Source: Gracilaria domingensis | Lineage: Eukaryota > Rhodophyta > Florideophyceae > Gracilariales > Gracilariaceae | Assembly (NCBI GenBank): GCA_022539475.1 | Contig: VCMS01000100.1 | Span: forward strand, 171,697-235,696 | Direction: 5' to 3' | Length of the DNA stretch: 64,000 nucleotides | Part shown: positions 43,844 to 54,042 of the stretch, piece after piece | Numbering within the stretch: position 1 is the first letter of the stretch | How the letters are laid out: every line of letters starts with the position of its first letter | Translations under genes and position numbers: made by a program | Notes under the pieces: model-generated | Databases searched by the model: none | Told to the model about the DNA's origin: nothing | Seen by the model: the letters and a program-made list of their open reading frames with translations, nothing else

Positions 43844-44405
43844 GACCTGGGTGGCACGTCGCTAAAATGCCCCCGTTTAGCTGCACGTAAGCAGTAGGTC
43901 ACGAGCAGATCATTGGAGTAAGGTCCTACCGCCGTTTCCCTGACTTTTCCCTCTGAAGAGGGTTTTTCCAGGGGTTTCACGGACGGACTACACTCGGGTT
44001 GGATTTCTGTGAAAGGCTACGGACTGGTTCTTGCACCTGGTTTCGCCGATGATATGAGGATCAGGTGGAAAGAACGACGCTCATGGTTTCTTGAGTGGCC
44101 AATGTGGTACATGCGGAGCGCCTTGTCATGGTGTACTCCTCTGCCGACGGTCTCTAGAGGATGAATGAAGAGAGTAGAGGGAGGAAGAAGGCGATAAGCG
44201 TCGGTAGCGAAACGCCCGCCGTCGGAAACACCTAAGATATCTAATATTTCTCATCGTAGTCCAGTATGTGAAGTACGGCTACTTCGTTGTGGTCAGTGGT
44301 TGCGATGTAGAGGTATAATAGGTCGTTGGGTCTTGAGCAAACCCACGCGTAGGAGCGGAATTAGCCCTACCGTTTCCATAAAAGAGAGAGAACATGAATC
44401 CTTAC
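43844..44405. repeat. Dispersed repeat family B, copy 2
   Basis: Second copy in direct orientation, 59 bp after copy 1. Its last part (TTGAGCAAACCCACGCGTAG and GGAATTAGCCCTACCGTTTC) is also found near 63.0 kb, showing that the family is dispersed rather than a local duplication. Confidence 0.65.
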
Positions 44406-44864
44406 CCTTGTACCATTATGTTAGGGTTGGGAAACGAGGGGAAACCTTAATAAGTTGACGTCAGAGTATTGGAAATGCTAGAGGGCGACGTCAGAGGGTC
44501 AACAGCTGAACATGATCCCCTTACTTGTATCCTGCTCTACGTGTGGCTACGCTGAAAATCACAGCTGTGAATACCAGCATTGGTATTGCAATGTGTTCCA
44601 CTTTCACGCTGAGTTTCTATGACGCCGGATAATTCGAAAGCGGTTTACATATGTACCTCTGTTGTTGCTTTCCAGCTACTTCAGTTATTCAAGAATCAAG
44701 AATCCAAAGCCGAAGGCACGTACCTCGAGGAACTCTATTGCGGGATAGGTCTAGGACCCTTTCATGGCTGATTTGTTCTTCTATTTCACATGTGTCTCGT
44801 TCTCTGTTACCTTCTGTATCCTCTGAATATCATCTACTCTCGCCACATTACAACTCAAGTCCTT
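44406..44864. other. No recognisable gene
   Basis: A plus-strand frame at 44651-45082 overlaps the end of the nuclease gene on the other strand and has no motif. Nothing else was seen. Confidence 0.4.
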
Positions 44865-46808
44865 TCATGCACAAATCCACTGACAAGTGCTCATTAGTGC
44901 ATCGTGATCGGAGACTCGACCAGGGGATCCATACGGCAATTCAGTGGCAATGTGTGCAACTCGGAGTCGTCCGCAAATCAGACATTTTCCTCCGACTAAA
45001 ATGTGGTCCAAAGTTTGGAGCCTACTCTGGAATACAAAAGAATATCTTGCGCGAGAAGGGAGGGTGCTCCAGAGATTCTTGAGACCAAGTGTTTGTACGG
45101 GTGTAGAGAAGTAGAAGTCGTTCAAGTCTCCCATCACCACGACAACGCCGTTTCTAGGAGTTCCATCAAGGAAACTCCTGACAGCACTGGCTTGGGTTAA
45201 GCGTTTTTCCTGACTTTCTTGCAACGGGGGCTGGACACGCCCGAAAAGAGCGTCGTCTCCAAATTTGCTGTTCCAATGGTTCATGACGATCATGATGCGT
45301 CGACTGCGGTCGCTCACAAACTCAAACTCTGCAACTAGGGGCTTGCGACTGTTGGGGAACTGCGAAGGTGAAATACGACCAGGGTTCAAAGTCAAACGTC
45401 CGTTGCGTATATCTACTGCATCAACCGGACCACCTTTTGGCCTTCCAGGAGCAAGTACAACGCTGTCGCTTCTATACAAGAAGGCGACGCGGATGTTTTC
45501 CCCTGGTTGACCACCGTCTGCCAGATTTACCGGATCTATGTCAGAAAACTTGTACGAAGACACGCGACAAGCAAAATTAGCTTTGTCTGCTAGCAACTGC
45601 AGCGTAACTGAAGCAGACGTAACGTTGCTCCTTGCAGAACCATCATTGTCCCCTATTTCGGAAAGTCCGAGGATATCAGGACAGCACAGCTGGCCTTCTA
45701 TGACTTGTCCAATAACTCGGAATCCTTCTTCATCGTCCAATGGGTCTCTGTTCTCTAGGTTCCAGGTGGCGAGGCGCAGTGTTCCCTTGTTCGGCTTTTC
45801 ATTGCAATATGGTAGTTTCATGGGCACTTGCACGGAAGCTTTCTGCTGCTGCTCGAGAGGTTCAGTGTTATAAACCTTATACTGAGAAAAGGAGTAAAAG
45901 AGCACACCTCTGAACGCCTTAAGATTGGTACCGGCAGTGAAGTTTCTTGAACCTCGTGGAACCAGATCGTCCTCGACGGTTATAACATTTGGTTTGAAAT
46001 CTGTGGCAGTCACGACTGCACTTGGAGGGCTGCGTGGTAGCAACCATGATGCTTGCCTCGAAGCAACTCCAATCTCTCCAAAACGTAGCTCCGCGGTAAC
46101 CGTCCGTGCTCTCTTTATCGCAACTAACATATGTTCGTGCGCCTCGTAGAAACATATTGCACTTTCTCGCACAGTGGAGCACGTGTAGTTCCCGTTGACG
46201 AGATTTGTCCGAAGCGCTTCGGAGTCTTCTTCATATCCGCTTCCAGAACCAAATGATGAAAGTGGGGTTTCAGGGTCGAAAGCAGCCGGTTGGATATATC
46301 GCAGGGGTATGCTACCAACGATTTTAGCTTTCGAATTCACGAGTTCAGTGACTGGCAAATCCTCTGGGCGTGATGATGGCACGAACTCTGCAACTGTCCC
46401 ACATACCTCCACAACATCGCCAACTTCGGGAACTACTTGGGGGGTGAAGGTAGGCCGAAACAAGTAAATAGCTTCAGAGGTACGGGGATCTTCATCTTCG
46501 TACAGGTCCTGAAGCCAAACAGAGGGCGTCTGAGTCAAATTGTTGATTGCGGTCACGACGCCAATAGTCGTAACCTTGTTTCCAGCCAGCGGTGATATCG
46601 TCCCAGGCCCTTGAATTTCGCTGATGTAGAAGAAATCCCTAACGGGAGGCGGGTTGTACAATGGGCGATGGCAGTATTGCCGGCGATAACAACGCTGACC
46701 CCCCGTACAATCGCTCCGAAAACTACAACGTGCTTTCAATCCATGAGCAATATCTTGTAGAAGAATCACAGTAGCGAGAAGGAGAGCAAGCAGGACGTTA
46801 CGCGCCAT
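44865..46808 (-). CDS. Secreted ExeM/NucH-like nuclease (OB-fold plus EEP domain)
   Basis: A 647-residue protein with a signal peptide (1-23, LLALLLATVILLQDIAHG) and a short cysteine-rich segment (C-F-S-C--G-RCY-RQYC, about 28-46). Residues about 60-170 are an OB-fold region like that of bacterial extracellular nucleases (SVWLQDLYEDEDPRTSEAI, VGDVVEVCGTV). The endonuclease/exonuclease/phosphatase domain covers about 345-645 with all catalytic blocks: LATWNLEN, ILGLSEIGDN, IVMNHWNSKFGDD, VVMGDLNDF, LDHILVG and VSDHDAL. It should be an active extracellular DNase/RNase or phosphodiesterase. This architecture is best known from bacteria, so transfer from bacteria is a reasonable inference, though codon use looks like the host's. 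Possible roles are phosphate scavenging or degradation of extracellular DNA. Confidence 0.87.
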   Translation of the reverse strand: MARNVLLALLLATVILLQDIAHGLKARCSFRSDCTGGQRCYRRQYCHRPLYNPPPVRDFFYISEIQGPGTISPLAGNKVTTIGVVTAINNLTQTPSVWLQDLYEDEDPRTSEAIYLFRPTFTPQVVPEVGDVVEVCGTVAEFVPSSRPEDLPVTELVNSKAKIVGSIPLRYIQPAAFDPETPLSSFGSGSGYEEDSEALRTNLVNGNYTCSTVRESAICFYEAHEHMLVAIKRARTVTAELRFGEIGVASRQASWLLPRSPPSAVVTATDFKPNVITVEDDLVPRGSRNFTAGTNLKAFRGVLFYSFSQYKVYNTEPLEQQQKASVQVPMKLPYCNEKPNKGTLRLATWNLENRDPLDDEEGFRVIGQVIEGQLCCPDILGLSEIGDNDGSARSNVTSASVTLQLLADKANFACRVSSYKFSDIDPVNLADGGQPGENIRVAFLYRSDSVVLAPGRPKGGPVDAVDIRNGRLTLNPGRISPSQFPNSRKPLVAEFEFVSDRSRRIMIVMNHWNSKFGDDALFGRVQPPLQESQEKRLTQASAVRSFLDGTPRNGVVVVMGDLNDFYFSTPVQTLGLKNLWSTLPSRARYSFVFQSRLQTLDHILVGGKCLICGRLRVAHIATELPYGSPGRVSDHDALMSTCQWICA

Positions 46809-48626
46809 ATTGCTTAGTCGCTAGAAGTTCGTCTCAAACCTGATGCGCTACACCGATAATCTAGATCCCCGCTCCAAGGCTTGTATGCACAAGGAAGCTC
46901 TTTATGTGCAAAGACTAGCACTCAGCGGCCTTAGTAAAGATTCAGATGCTGCTGTCATTCTGACTGTGGAGTCCAATGGGGAACAAGAACATAGGCTTAT
47001 AGAGATTCTGATCATGGTTGTGAGCACTGTGAAAGACCGGTTGAAATTCAGTAGCATGGCATATCGTATCAAGAAGGTCATAGGGCGGTTTCATTGGAGA
47101 GCACAACCTCGAGTCACCCTCGTCTAGATGGTGAGTCACCCCCGTCCAGATGGTGAGCCCCACGGCCCTGAACAACAAGAAGATTCCGTGAGTAACTAAC
47201 GGACGTGTGATTACTTCTTTGTAATACTGTCCGCGTCCATCCCGTGGCGAAAATGGTCACATGTGCTGCACAAGTTGTGCATTGACATTTGCAATTACAA
47301 CAATGTCAAGGATACAATGGGCATCTCCCTCCTTAAAGCTGTACTAGCTTACCCCATGAGCGCTGCTTTTTTACTGGGTCAAAAGATATGCATATAGAAC
47401 AGGCCAGCCTTTAGAAGCATTTCATGTTGTGGTACACGACTAGAATGTTGTTGATTGGCGTCCTTGTCCAGCTGAAGCCCTTTGATGTTATCATCTTCGC
47501 GTGGGATAAAAGAGTCACTTCGGTCATTTGCGTGCATTGAAGACACTTTATCACGTGTGCGTTTTCCAGGTGTTCTGGGAACCATGTAACACGTTTGATA
47601 CGAAGAGGATGAATGAACAAGTGGTGCACGACTATATTGACTTTTTCTGGCACTCTGTATGATATACTTCTCGTACTAAGTTACTGATCATAAGATGGTC
47701 GAAGGTTCTTGCATAAGCCGCATTGCAGACGACACTGAGCGGCAAGTGCGAAAGCGAAAACCTCGACGAAACGTCACGGCTCGCGCAGCAACAAAGAACC
47801 TAGATGGAAATTGATCTGAGACGTAATCTTTGCCTCTAGTAGAATGTGTTCCAACCCGTAACAGACTAAATCCGTCGCGCTGTCAACACGCCTACCTTCG
47901 CTCCCGTCGTAAATGTAAGAACAAGAACGGCAGAAGTGCAGACGTTGGTACACGATGATGATTAACGCGGTAAAAGATTCCGGCCTCCGTTGGAAACCCG
48001 ACCGCAGATCTGTTTTGCTTCCCGAAAGAAGACAGATTCATGACGTGAAGGCGGATGGCATGAGTCCCTCGTGAGAGAACGTTTCTTTCCACAGAAACGT
48101 GCCATAGCACGCCGGAATTAGGCTGCTACACCCATGGAGAGAGAGATGCTACAACTTCTCCTCCAGGGAATCGCCTCTCCATGAACAGCCGCGAGGAATT
48201 TTGCTCATCCAATATTTTTTGGTGAGGTTGAGCTGGTCTCACTCCTTCGGGGACTTCATCCATCGCCCTGGTTTATCATAATTCAACCGAACGCTGTTTG
48301 CAGTCCACATCCGAACTCCTCTCTACCAAAGTATCCCTCCTATCTTGGTGCGGAGTACAAGGTAAATTGTACGACTGCAAATGAACACCAGGAAGGTGAA
48401 CAAGGGCTAGCCTTCCCATCTTCATTCTGTACATGAAGGCCAATCTCAAGCACCTGGTTATCACGACTTATGATCATCACCTCATATGCAAGAAAACTAA
48501 AGCAGATACGTCCGTACCTTGGCACCGTAACCCGGGATATATTGCCTTCGGTGCATTGCCTACGACACTGCCAATCCGTTGCTTGACTCTACCACAGCTT
48601 GCTTCGAAACGCAGATAGCATCCAAC
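46809..48626. other. Gene-free region with a 22-bp tandem repeat
   Basis: Short frames only. GAGTCACCCTCGTCTAGATGG (47111-47132) is repeated with two changes at 47133-47154 and then trails off. Both the nuclease and the aminotransferase-like gene start at the edges of this stretch, so their divergent promoters must lie here. No TATA box was identified. Confidence 0.45.
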
Positions 48627-49838
48627 ATGTCTCTGTCTGGTCGAGGTGAAGCTACCATCCGTGACTATTTGAGTCCTGATGCAAACTATGGGTGGCATTT
48701 GAGAAAGGTTAACAAGGAGAGTGAAGACTTTCCACTCGTCAAAAATCTTTCTCCCGTAGCTAATCGCGTCTCACTACCGATTGTCCGCGAACGCCTAGCA
48801 AGTCTTGCAACTCTGCCATCTGAGGAACTCACCTATGACTATATGAACGGGTCTCAACGAACTCGCGAACTGATAGCGCATTTCTTGTCTACCAAGCTTC
48901 TTGACTGCTCAGTCTCTCGAGATCAAGTAGTCGTTTTGGACGGACAAACAAGCGTTCTCAATGCAATTGCTTTTTGTTTATGTGAAGAAGGTGATCGAGT
49001 TTTAGTGCTACCCGAACGTATGGATGAATTGACATTCATACTTGGGTACAGAGCGAAAGTTGAGGCGGTTCCTGTCTCGTACCTCGAGTATTCAAATTCG
49101 GCCGATGATGTATTGCAGAGTTTCGAAGCCAGCTGGCAAAAGTCGGGCGCAGAAGGCTCTAGGATACGATTTGTTTACGTGGCTTCGTCTGATGTGTATG
49201 GTGAAGACATTAAGAATGATTCAGAGCCATTTCTTTTGGACCGTATCGTAACGTGGGCTTCATCCAAAGGGATACACACAGTCGTTGATATCACTAATGC
49301 TCTAAATGTCGCTACTGACGATAACACCCCCGGGTACTGGAACACAACAGCTCCTCGCGAAGATGTTCATATCATCTGGAATGCCTCACGGTTCTTAAAC
49401 ATACCAGGAGCTTCCCTGTGCGCGTTGACAACAAGAAACAAAGCAATGCTAAACGTTTTTGGAGTGAAACTAAGTTACTTCGGATCAACTAGCAGGCAGT
49501 CTCAATGGATAGTTCAGCACATGCTCTCCAATGCCGACTTTATTGATAGTTACGTGGAAGAAAACCGGCGAAGAGTAATTGCTGCACATCAGCTTTGCCT
49601 CGAAAAGTTGGAAAAGACCGGGATTCCCTATCGTTTCGCGTCGGCTGGCTGCCCTATCTTGCTTGCTCTCGGTGATTTTGCAAGAGGCAATCTGTGCTTG
49701 AAGCGTTTGATATCCAATAATGATATCATTGTCTCTAGTCGTTCAGGGCACGTTTTTCTCTACTACGGTGGGGCAACGTCGAACGAACTTGATTCTGTTC
49801 TTCAAGACATAAGAGCTTGTATGCTCCCGTCAGAATGA
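48627..49838 (+). CDS. PLP-fold aminotransferase (ACC-synthase-like) pseudoenzyme
   Basis: A 403-residue protein of fold-type I. The family layout is intact: YDYMNGSQRTRELIAHFL (70-87), DQVVVLDGQTSVLNAIAFCL (99-118), GDRVLVLPE, the cofactor-ring aspartate D221 in VVDITNAL, and VHIIWNASRFLNIPGASLCAL (247-267), which aligns with the lysine block S-K-D-F-G-L-P-G-x-R-V-G. The Schiff-base lysine is R255, and the phosphate-binding arginine downstream is serine. The NPxNP-G segment is ASSDVYG and the C-terminal substrate arginine block reads VFLYYGG. It should not form an internal aldimine, so it is unlikely to be a transaminase or ACC synthase. The long intact frame implies selection for another role. 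ATG 48627 gives a natural N-terminus, and an earlier TTG is not used. Confidence 0.8.
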   Translation: MSLSGRGEATIRDYLSPDANYGWHLRKVNKESEDFPLVKNLSPVANRVSLPIVRERLASLATLPSEELTYDYMNGSQRTRELIAHFLSTKLLDCSVSRDQVVVLDGQTSVLNAIAFCLCEEGDRVLVLPERMDELTFILGYRAKVEAVPVSYLEYSNSADDVLQSFEASWQKSGAEGSRIRFVYVASSDVYGEDIKNDSEPFLLDRIVTWASSKGIHTVVDITNALNVATDDNTPGYWNTTAPREDVHIIWNASRFLNIPGASLCALTTRNKAMLNVFGVKLSYFGSTSRQSQWIVQHMLSNADFIDSYVEENRRRVIAAHQLCLEKLEKTGIPYRFASAGCPILLALGDFARGNLCLKRLISNNDIIVSSRSGHVFLYYGGATSNELDSVLQDIRACMLPSE

Positions 49839-49964
49839 AGGAAAGAAGAAAAGTTATGATGGCCACATGATGCAAAGAAGAAGTATTGGGGAGAACCTTT
49901 CAATGTGAATGATAGTTAGCGTCTGCCGGTCTTCTATTGGTACTCTGTACACGCAAATTATGCG

Positions 49965-51812
49965 CTACTCATCGCCCACTTCGTCTTCTTCGTCTGACAA
50001 AGAAACCTTTCTTCGTTTTCCTGCCCTTGCCTTTTCTCCAGTTTCTTCCTTATCATCATTTTCCTTATCACTTTCGATTTCTCGACCAGCGTCCGCGTTT
50101 TCTGCATCAACGTCCGAGTACTCACTGCTCGAATCAGTGCCTCCACTGACCTTTGAGATCGTCCTACCTTTCTTTGAGGACCCTTTCCGCTTCCCTTCGT
50201 CTCCATTCTCACTTTCTCTTCGTCTCCGTTTCCTCTTCGTCTTACGTTTCGATTCTCCGTTCTCTTCCCCGCTTAACGGCTCTTCTTCATCGTCTTCCTT
50301 CTCTCTTCTACGACGCTCTTCTTCTTCTTGCATGAACCTTCGTTGTTTCTCTAATGACTCATTAAACGCTTTGACAAGCTCTTCTTCTTTCTTGCGCTTT
50401 AGGTCTTCCTCAGCTCGTTTCCTTTCTTCCTCTTTGCGCTTCATGTCTTCGACAAGAGCAGCCTTCGCCTGGAATTCACGTTCCCTGTCCTCAGCACGAA
50501 TCCTAGCATTTCGCACGTTCACGTCGTGCTTTTTAGCCTGTTGGCGCACATACCTTTCCAGGTTTTGGGTGTTTGATCTAGACACTCGAGTTTGAGATAA
50601 CTGCTCGCGATGCGGAGTCGCGTATCTCATGGCATTCTGCAAAGCGCTTCTACTCTCCTCAAATTCTGTTTTAGCGAGCTCGAGTTCTCCGAGTCTGCTC
50701 GCTGAGATCGTTGCTCGTTCTGTCGCAGCCTCCAAAAGGGCAAAGCCAAGGTTGAACCATGCCGCAGCGCTTGAAGGTCGTAGTTTAACTAATTTCTGCA
50801 ACTTCTCGGCACTTGCTCGGAATTGTCGTGCTTCAAACAATGCCCAGGCCGAATACAAGAGAAGCTCACTGTGGCTTTGAAGTGCTTCTGGAGATTCGGA
50901 TTTGCTTGTACTTTCAAGCGCATCAGAGTAGAGTTTGTTTGCCTGTTCATATAGCGATCTAGCGTTTGTCAGGGCACGAGCACTTGGCCTTCCATTTTGG
51001 CGGATAGACTCTCGGATTTCACGATTTCCAAGCATCACATGAGTGTGGGCAAGATTAACTCGTGCCATTTTCTCTGGGTTAGGTCCAGACACCGCCGCTT
51101 GAAAAGCGTCACGAGCATCGCCCAGAGTATTGCTCTCAGTAAAATACACTCCGGCGCCATTCGCTGCGGAAGCGTTACGAGGATTGCGCTTCAGCAAGGT
51201 TATCAGTGGGCCACCAATATGGTTTATCAAGAAGCGAATTCTTCTCTCTGGAAGCAGGTCATTCAGAAAACGATGCATAAATCCAGCGAACGCCAACGCG
51301 AGATAATCACAATCGTGTCGATGTTTCTCCAGCAAGTCTTGAGCCTTCTTGTACATTCCGTGGTCTTTCTCACCTTGTTTGAGATACAAGGCACTCAGGT
51401 ATGCCACGGCAATAGGCCTAGTGTATCGATCGTTCATTGCTTCTAAAAAGTTAGCTTCTGCCTTTTCATAACCTTCAGGCTTGGACATTGATATCACTCC
51501 AAGACGAATTATAACCTCGTTATAATGTGCATCATCTTTTCTAAACTTCTTGTAAATCTCTTCCGCGGCGTCATAATTCCGAGCTATCTCCTGAAGCCGG
51601 CCTTGATTGTACGCAATCGCATGGTTTTCCGTACGAATCGTACTGTCGATATTCTTCGCAACTTCTATCGCTTCGTCGACACGACCCAGACGAGCTAGTA
51701 GGGACGAAAGGTTGTTCCAAATTTCAGGATCGACGTTTTGCTGTTCTTGAGAATCGATGGCCTTCCGATATAAATCAACAGCTTCTTGAGGATGATACTC
51801 CTCTACTAATCC
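49965..51812 (-). CDS. CTR9: CTR9 (PAF1 complex TPR subunit), 5'-truncated
   Basis: CTR9 scaffolds the PAF1 transcription-elongation complex on RNA polymerase II. The open frame covers 615 codons, from GLVEEYHPQEAVDLYRKAID through repeated TPRs (NNLSSLLARLGRVDEAI, AVAYLSALYLKQGE, KRNPRNASAANGAGVYF, AAWFNLGFALLEAA) to the typical CTR9 tail: a charged coiled coil rich in REKEE/KRK and an acidic/basic C-terminus. Full CTR9 has about 1000 residues, so the N-terminal TPR half is missing. The frame begins right after a TGA at 51815-51813, and no acceptor site fits convincingly. Immediately upstream lies a Na+/H+ exchanger relic on the same strand, so either the 5' half is in a distant exon or the locus has lost it. 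The remaining part has no breaks. Confidence 0.8.
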   Translation of the reverse strand, partial: GLVEEYHPQEAVDLYRKAIDSQEQQNVDPEIWNNLSSLLARLGRVDEAIEVAKNIDSTIRTENHAIAYNQGRLQEIARNYDAAEEIYKKFRKDDAHYNEVIIRLGVISMSKPEGYEKAEANFLEAMNDRYTRPIAVAYLSALYLKQGEKDHGMYKKAQDLLEKHRHDCDYLALAFAGFMHRFLNDLLPERRIRFLINHIGGPLITLLKRNPRNASAANGAGVYFTESNTLGDARDAFQAAVSGPNPEKMARVNLAHTHVMLGNREIRESIRQNGRPSARALTNARSLYEQANKLYSDALESTSKSESPEALQSHSELLLYSAWALFEARQFRASAEKLQKLVKLRPSSAAAWFNLGFALLEAATERATISASRLGELELAKTEFEESRSALQNAMRYATPHREQLSQTRVSRSNTQNLERYVRQQAKKHDVNVRNARIRAEDREREFQAKAALVEDMKRKEEERKRAEEDLKRKKEEELVKAFNESLEKQRRFMQEEEERRRREKEDDEEEPLSGEENGESKRKTKRKRRRRESENGDEGKRKGSSKKGRTISKVSGGTDSSSEYSDVDAENADAGREIESDKENDDKEETGEKARAGKRRKVSLSDEEDEVGDE

Positions 51813-51997
51813 TCAATAGCACACCTCATTCCTGAAACGTTGTAAGAGTCAAGAATGACTGAATGATCACAAAAGGCACTAATTTGTAAGAAGCACCAGT
51901 GCATCTTGGATCTGCAAAGTCCTTCAACTGCTTCAACTTCATACTCGGGGGCTTCATCAAGAACTTCCCCGTTCGAACTACTCCACACCACTTGCAA

Positions 51998-53722
51998 GGT
52001 TTAACCGAAGCGCTTAAGACCTTGTACATCCACGGGGTTCTTCGTGTTCAATACTGAAGCACTAGAACAGTGCTGTTGCTTGTCAGATTGAATTACATCA
52101 AAGCTGTCTTCAGTCGGTTGGATTGCACCTTGCAACACGAGTACAAGAGATCCTTCTTCAACCTGTTGCTCTTCTCCGGCTTGAAGATCAACGATTACAC
52201 CGTGTTGATCAAGAACATGTGAAAGCAAGCTTGAATTCAAGACTGCAAACAGTGGGTGTTCGCGCAGCACAGATAAGGATTTCGGATTGGGCAACGTCCC
52301 AGGTCGAAGCCTTAAGAAGAAATGGGAGTTCACATGTCTCCGTCGAACCTGAACTAGTTCCGCATCAATGATGTTGAATTCGTGCTCATCCACAACCCCA
52401 CTAGCTAATAGAGCCGAAAGAGCAGAGTCTTGAGAGTGGTCAGTCAAATGGATAGCAAATTGCGATGTCACCTATCCCAGCACATCGCGAGGCAAGGCCT
52501 TTAAACGGGTAAGAACAGTTGTTGCTCGGTCCTAAAGCTGTTGCACCAATTTTCGCACGTTGGGCGCATCGAGTAGAGTTTTGCCATTGAGTACTGAAGT
52601 AAGGATGCCCACAACTACCACAGTTTTTGTAATCAATGACTTCCCTCTGAGTTTCTTACTTTCAACGAGATGCAGATATTCTCGACGCCAAATTGATGCT
52701 TTGGCAGTTCGAACTAAGGTCAGGAAAGAAAACAAATCATATTCGTTTCCTTCACCATTTGCATCAAAAGCATTCTGTATATCTTCTTCAAGGTGGACGA
52801 GGACACTGTATGTGATCAAAATCGCATTAGTTATAGCACGAATGTGGGACAACAAAGCAGTTAACATTCGCCGGTGAACTTTTCTGTCTTTTGCATTCTG
52901 TCCAGAATTGTTTGGACGCTGGCGTTGCACATCTATCGGTTCACTTGCAGAATTCTGCCCTGCTTTCGGCTCGCCCATATTCCTCCTCTTAGGCCCACCT
53001 GCCTGGTTGTGCCCATTTCGAGAATTACGCCTAACGGGAGTAGATGCAGAGGGGACAACTTCAAGGCTGGACTCAGAAGCGTTCGGATGAGTCATTTGTC
53101 TCACTTGTGGATTCTCACGTGCAGCTGGGGCTGATACGGGATTCGGACGAAATCGTGTAACACTGATTGAGTTCTGAACGCTCTGATGAAAGTCGGGCTG
53201 GGGATGATGTGAAGAGGGCCTCTGTGAATGTTACAGAGTCATTCTTGAAGTTAGGTCGTATTCACTGCCGTAGTCACCAAGGTTTCCGTGCGTGATTCTT
53301 TGTTCCTCGTCACTGCCATCGCCTTCCAAGTAAGCTGTCCCTGTTGCTCGAACATGGTTCTCGAGTCGTGGAACTGAAACCTCGTTGCCTATCACATCCT
53401 TCGCTTCAAGCAGCCAGCTGGACGGCAAGACATTTTCAATCACGAAAGACCACCTGACAGACTTATACCCAGGTTCAATGCAGAGATGGTCCAGAATCTC
53501 TAGCGTACGTTGAACCATGGCTGTGCGAGCTCGTTGTAAGAAATCATCTTTGGGCTTCTGGACGTCATCGAACTGGAGCGCATGAATCACTGGTTTCATA
53601 AAGAAACCATTTATAAGAAGAGTCAAAGCAACAACCCCAGTGGTCTACAATACGACACGAGATTGCACTTCTTCGGGGAGAGCTGGACTTCCTGCAACCT
53701 CTAGCGCAAGAAGCAAGGATAA
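51998..53722 (-). pseudogene. Na+/H+ exchanger (NHE7/SOS1-like) relic, cut by a transposon
   Basis: SOS1/NHE-type antiporters export Na+ across the plasma membrane. One minus frame runs from LSLLLALEVAGSPALPEEV (end of the transport domain) through TLLINGFFMKPVIHALQF, a long cytoplasmic tail, FAIHLTDHSQDSALSALLAS, to a cyclic-nucleotide-binding-like barrel (LREHPLFAVL, VIVDLQAGEE). Four internal stops interrupt it (TAG at 53645-53647, TAA at 53231-53233, TAG at 52532-52534, TAG near 52469-52475), yet there is no frameshift over about 570 codons. The upstream edge coincides exactly with the end of the Harbinger element, so the transmembrane part was separated by the insertion and is not found beyond it. 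No intact exchanger can be made. Confidence 0.6.
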
Positions 53723-53808
53723 GAGCATCTCCAGCGGGCGGCAGCAAAAGAGTAAATAAGTTATTTGCTCGGCTGACCATCTCCACCGGGTAAAAATCAG
53801 GAGCAAAG

Positions 53809-53877
53809 TTTTGAACAGGTTCAGATTCAAGGTGCAAATCTTCTCAATTTGCCTCACGAATCTGAACCTGTTCAAAA
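53809..53877. repeat. 20-bp-arm hairpin within the Harbinger left end
   Basis: TTTTGAACAGGTTCAGATTC and its perfect inverse surround 29 bp that again pairs internally (GCAAAT/ATTTGC). It lies between the terminus and the accessory gene. Such a structure could be a transposase-binding site or a nested fold-back element. Confidence 0.8.
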
Positions 53878-54042
53878 AACAGGAAGCAAAGCAGTATCTA
53901 CGTGTGTCCTTCTCAGTGGACTATAGAGCTGATGTTTCGCGCCAAGAAACCGAAACACCAGACCACAACAACACCACGCAACATCAGAACCCTGTTTAAT
54001 CTTCAGGATCACCCAATCATACCGTCACCAGGGCCCTGTAGC

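Noticed and set aside
53902-53931. Earlier GTG start for the Harbinger accessory protein
   Set aside because: Eukaryotic genes rarely use GTG, and ATG codons at 53932, 54043 and 54061 precede the whole Myb-like domain.
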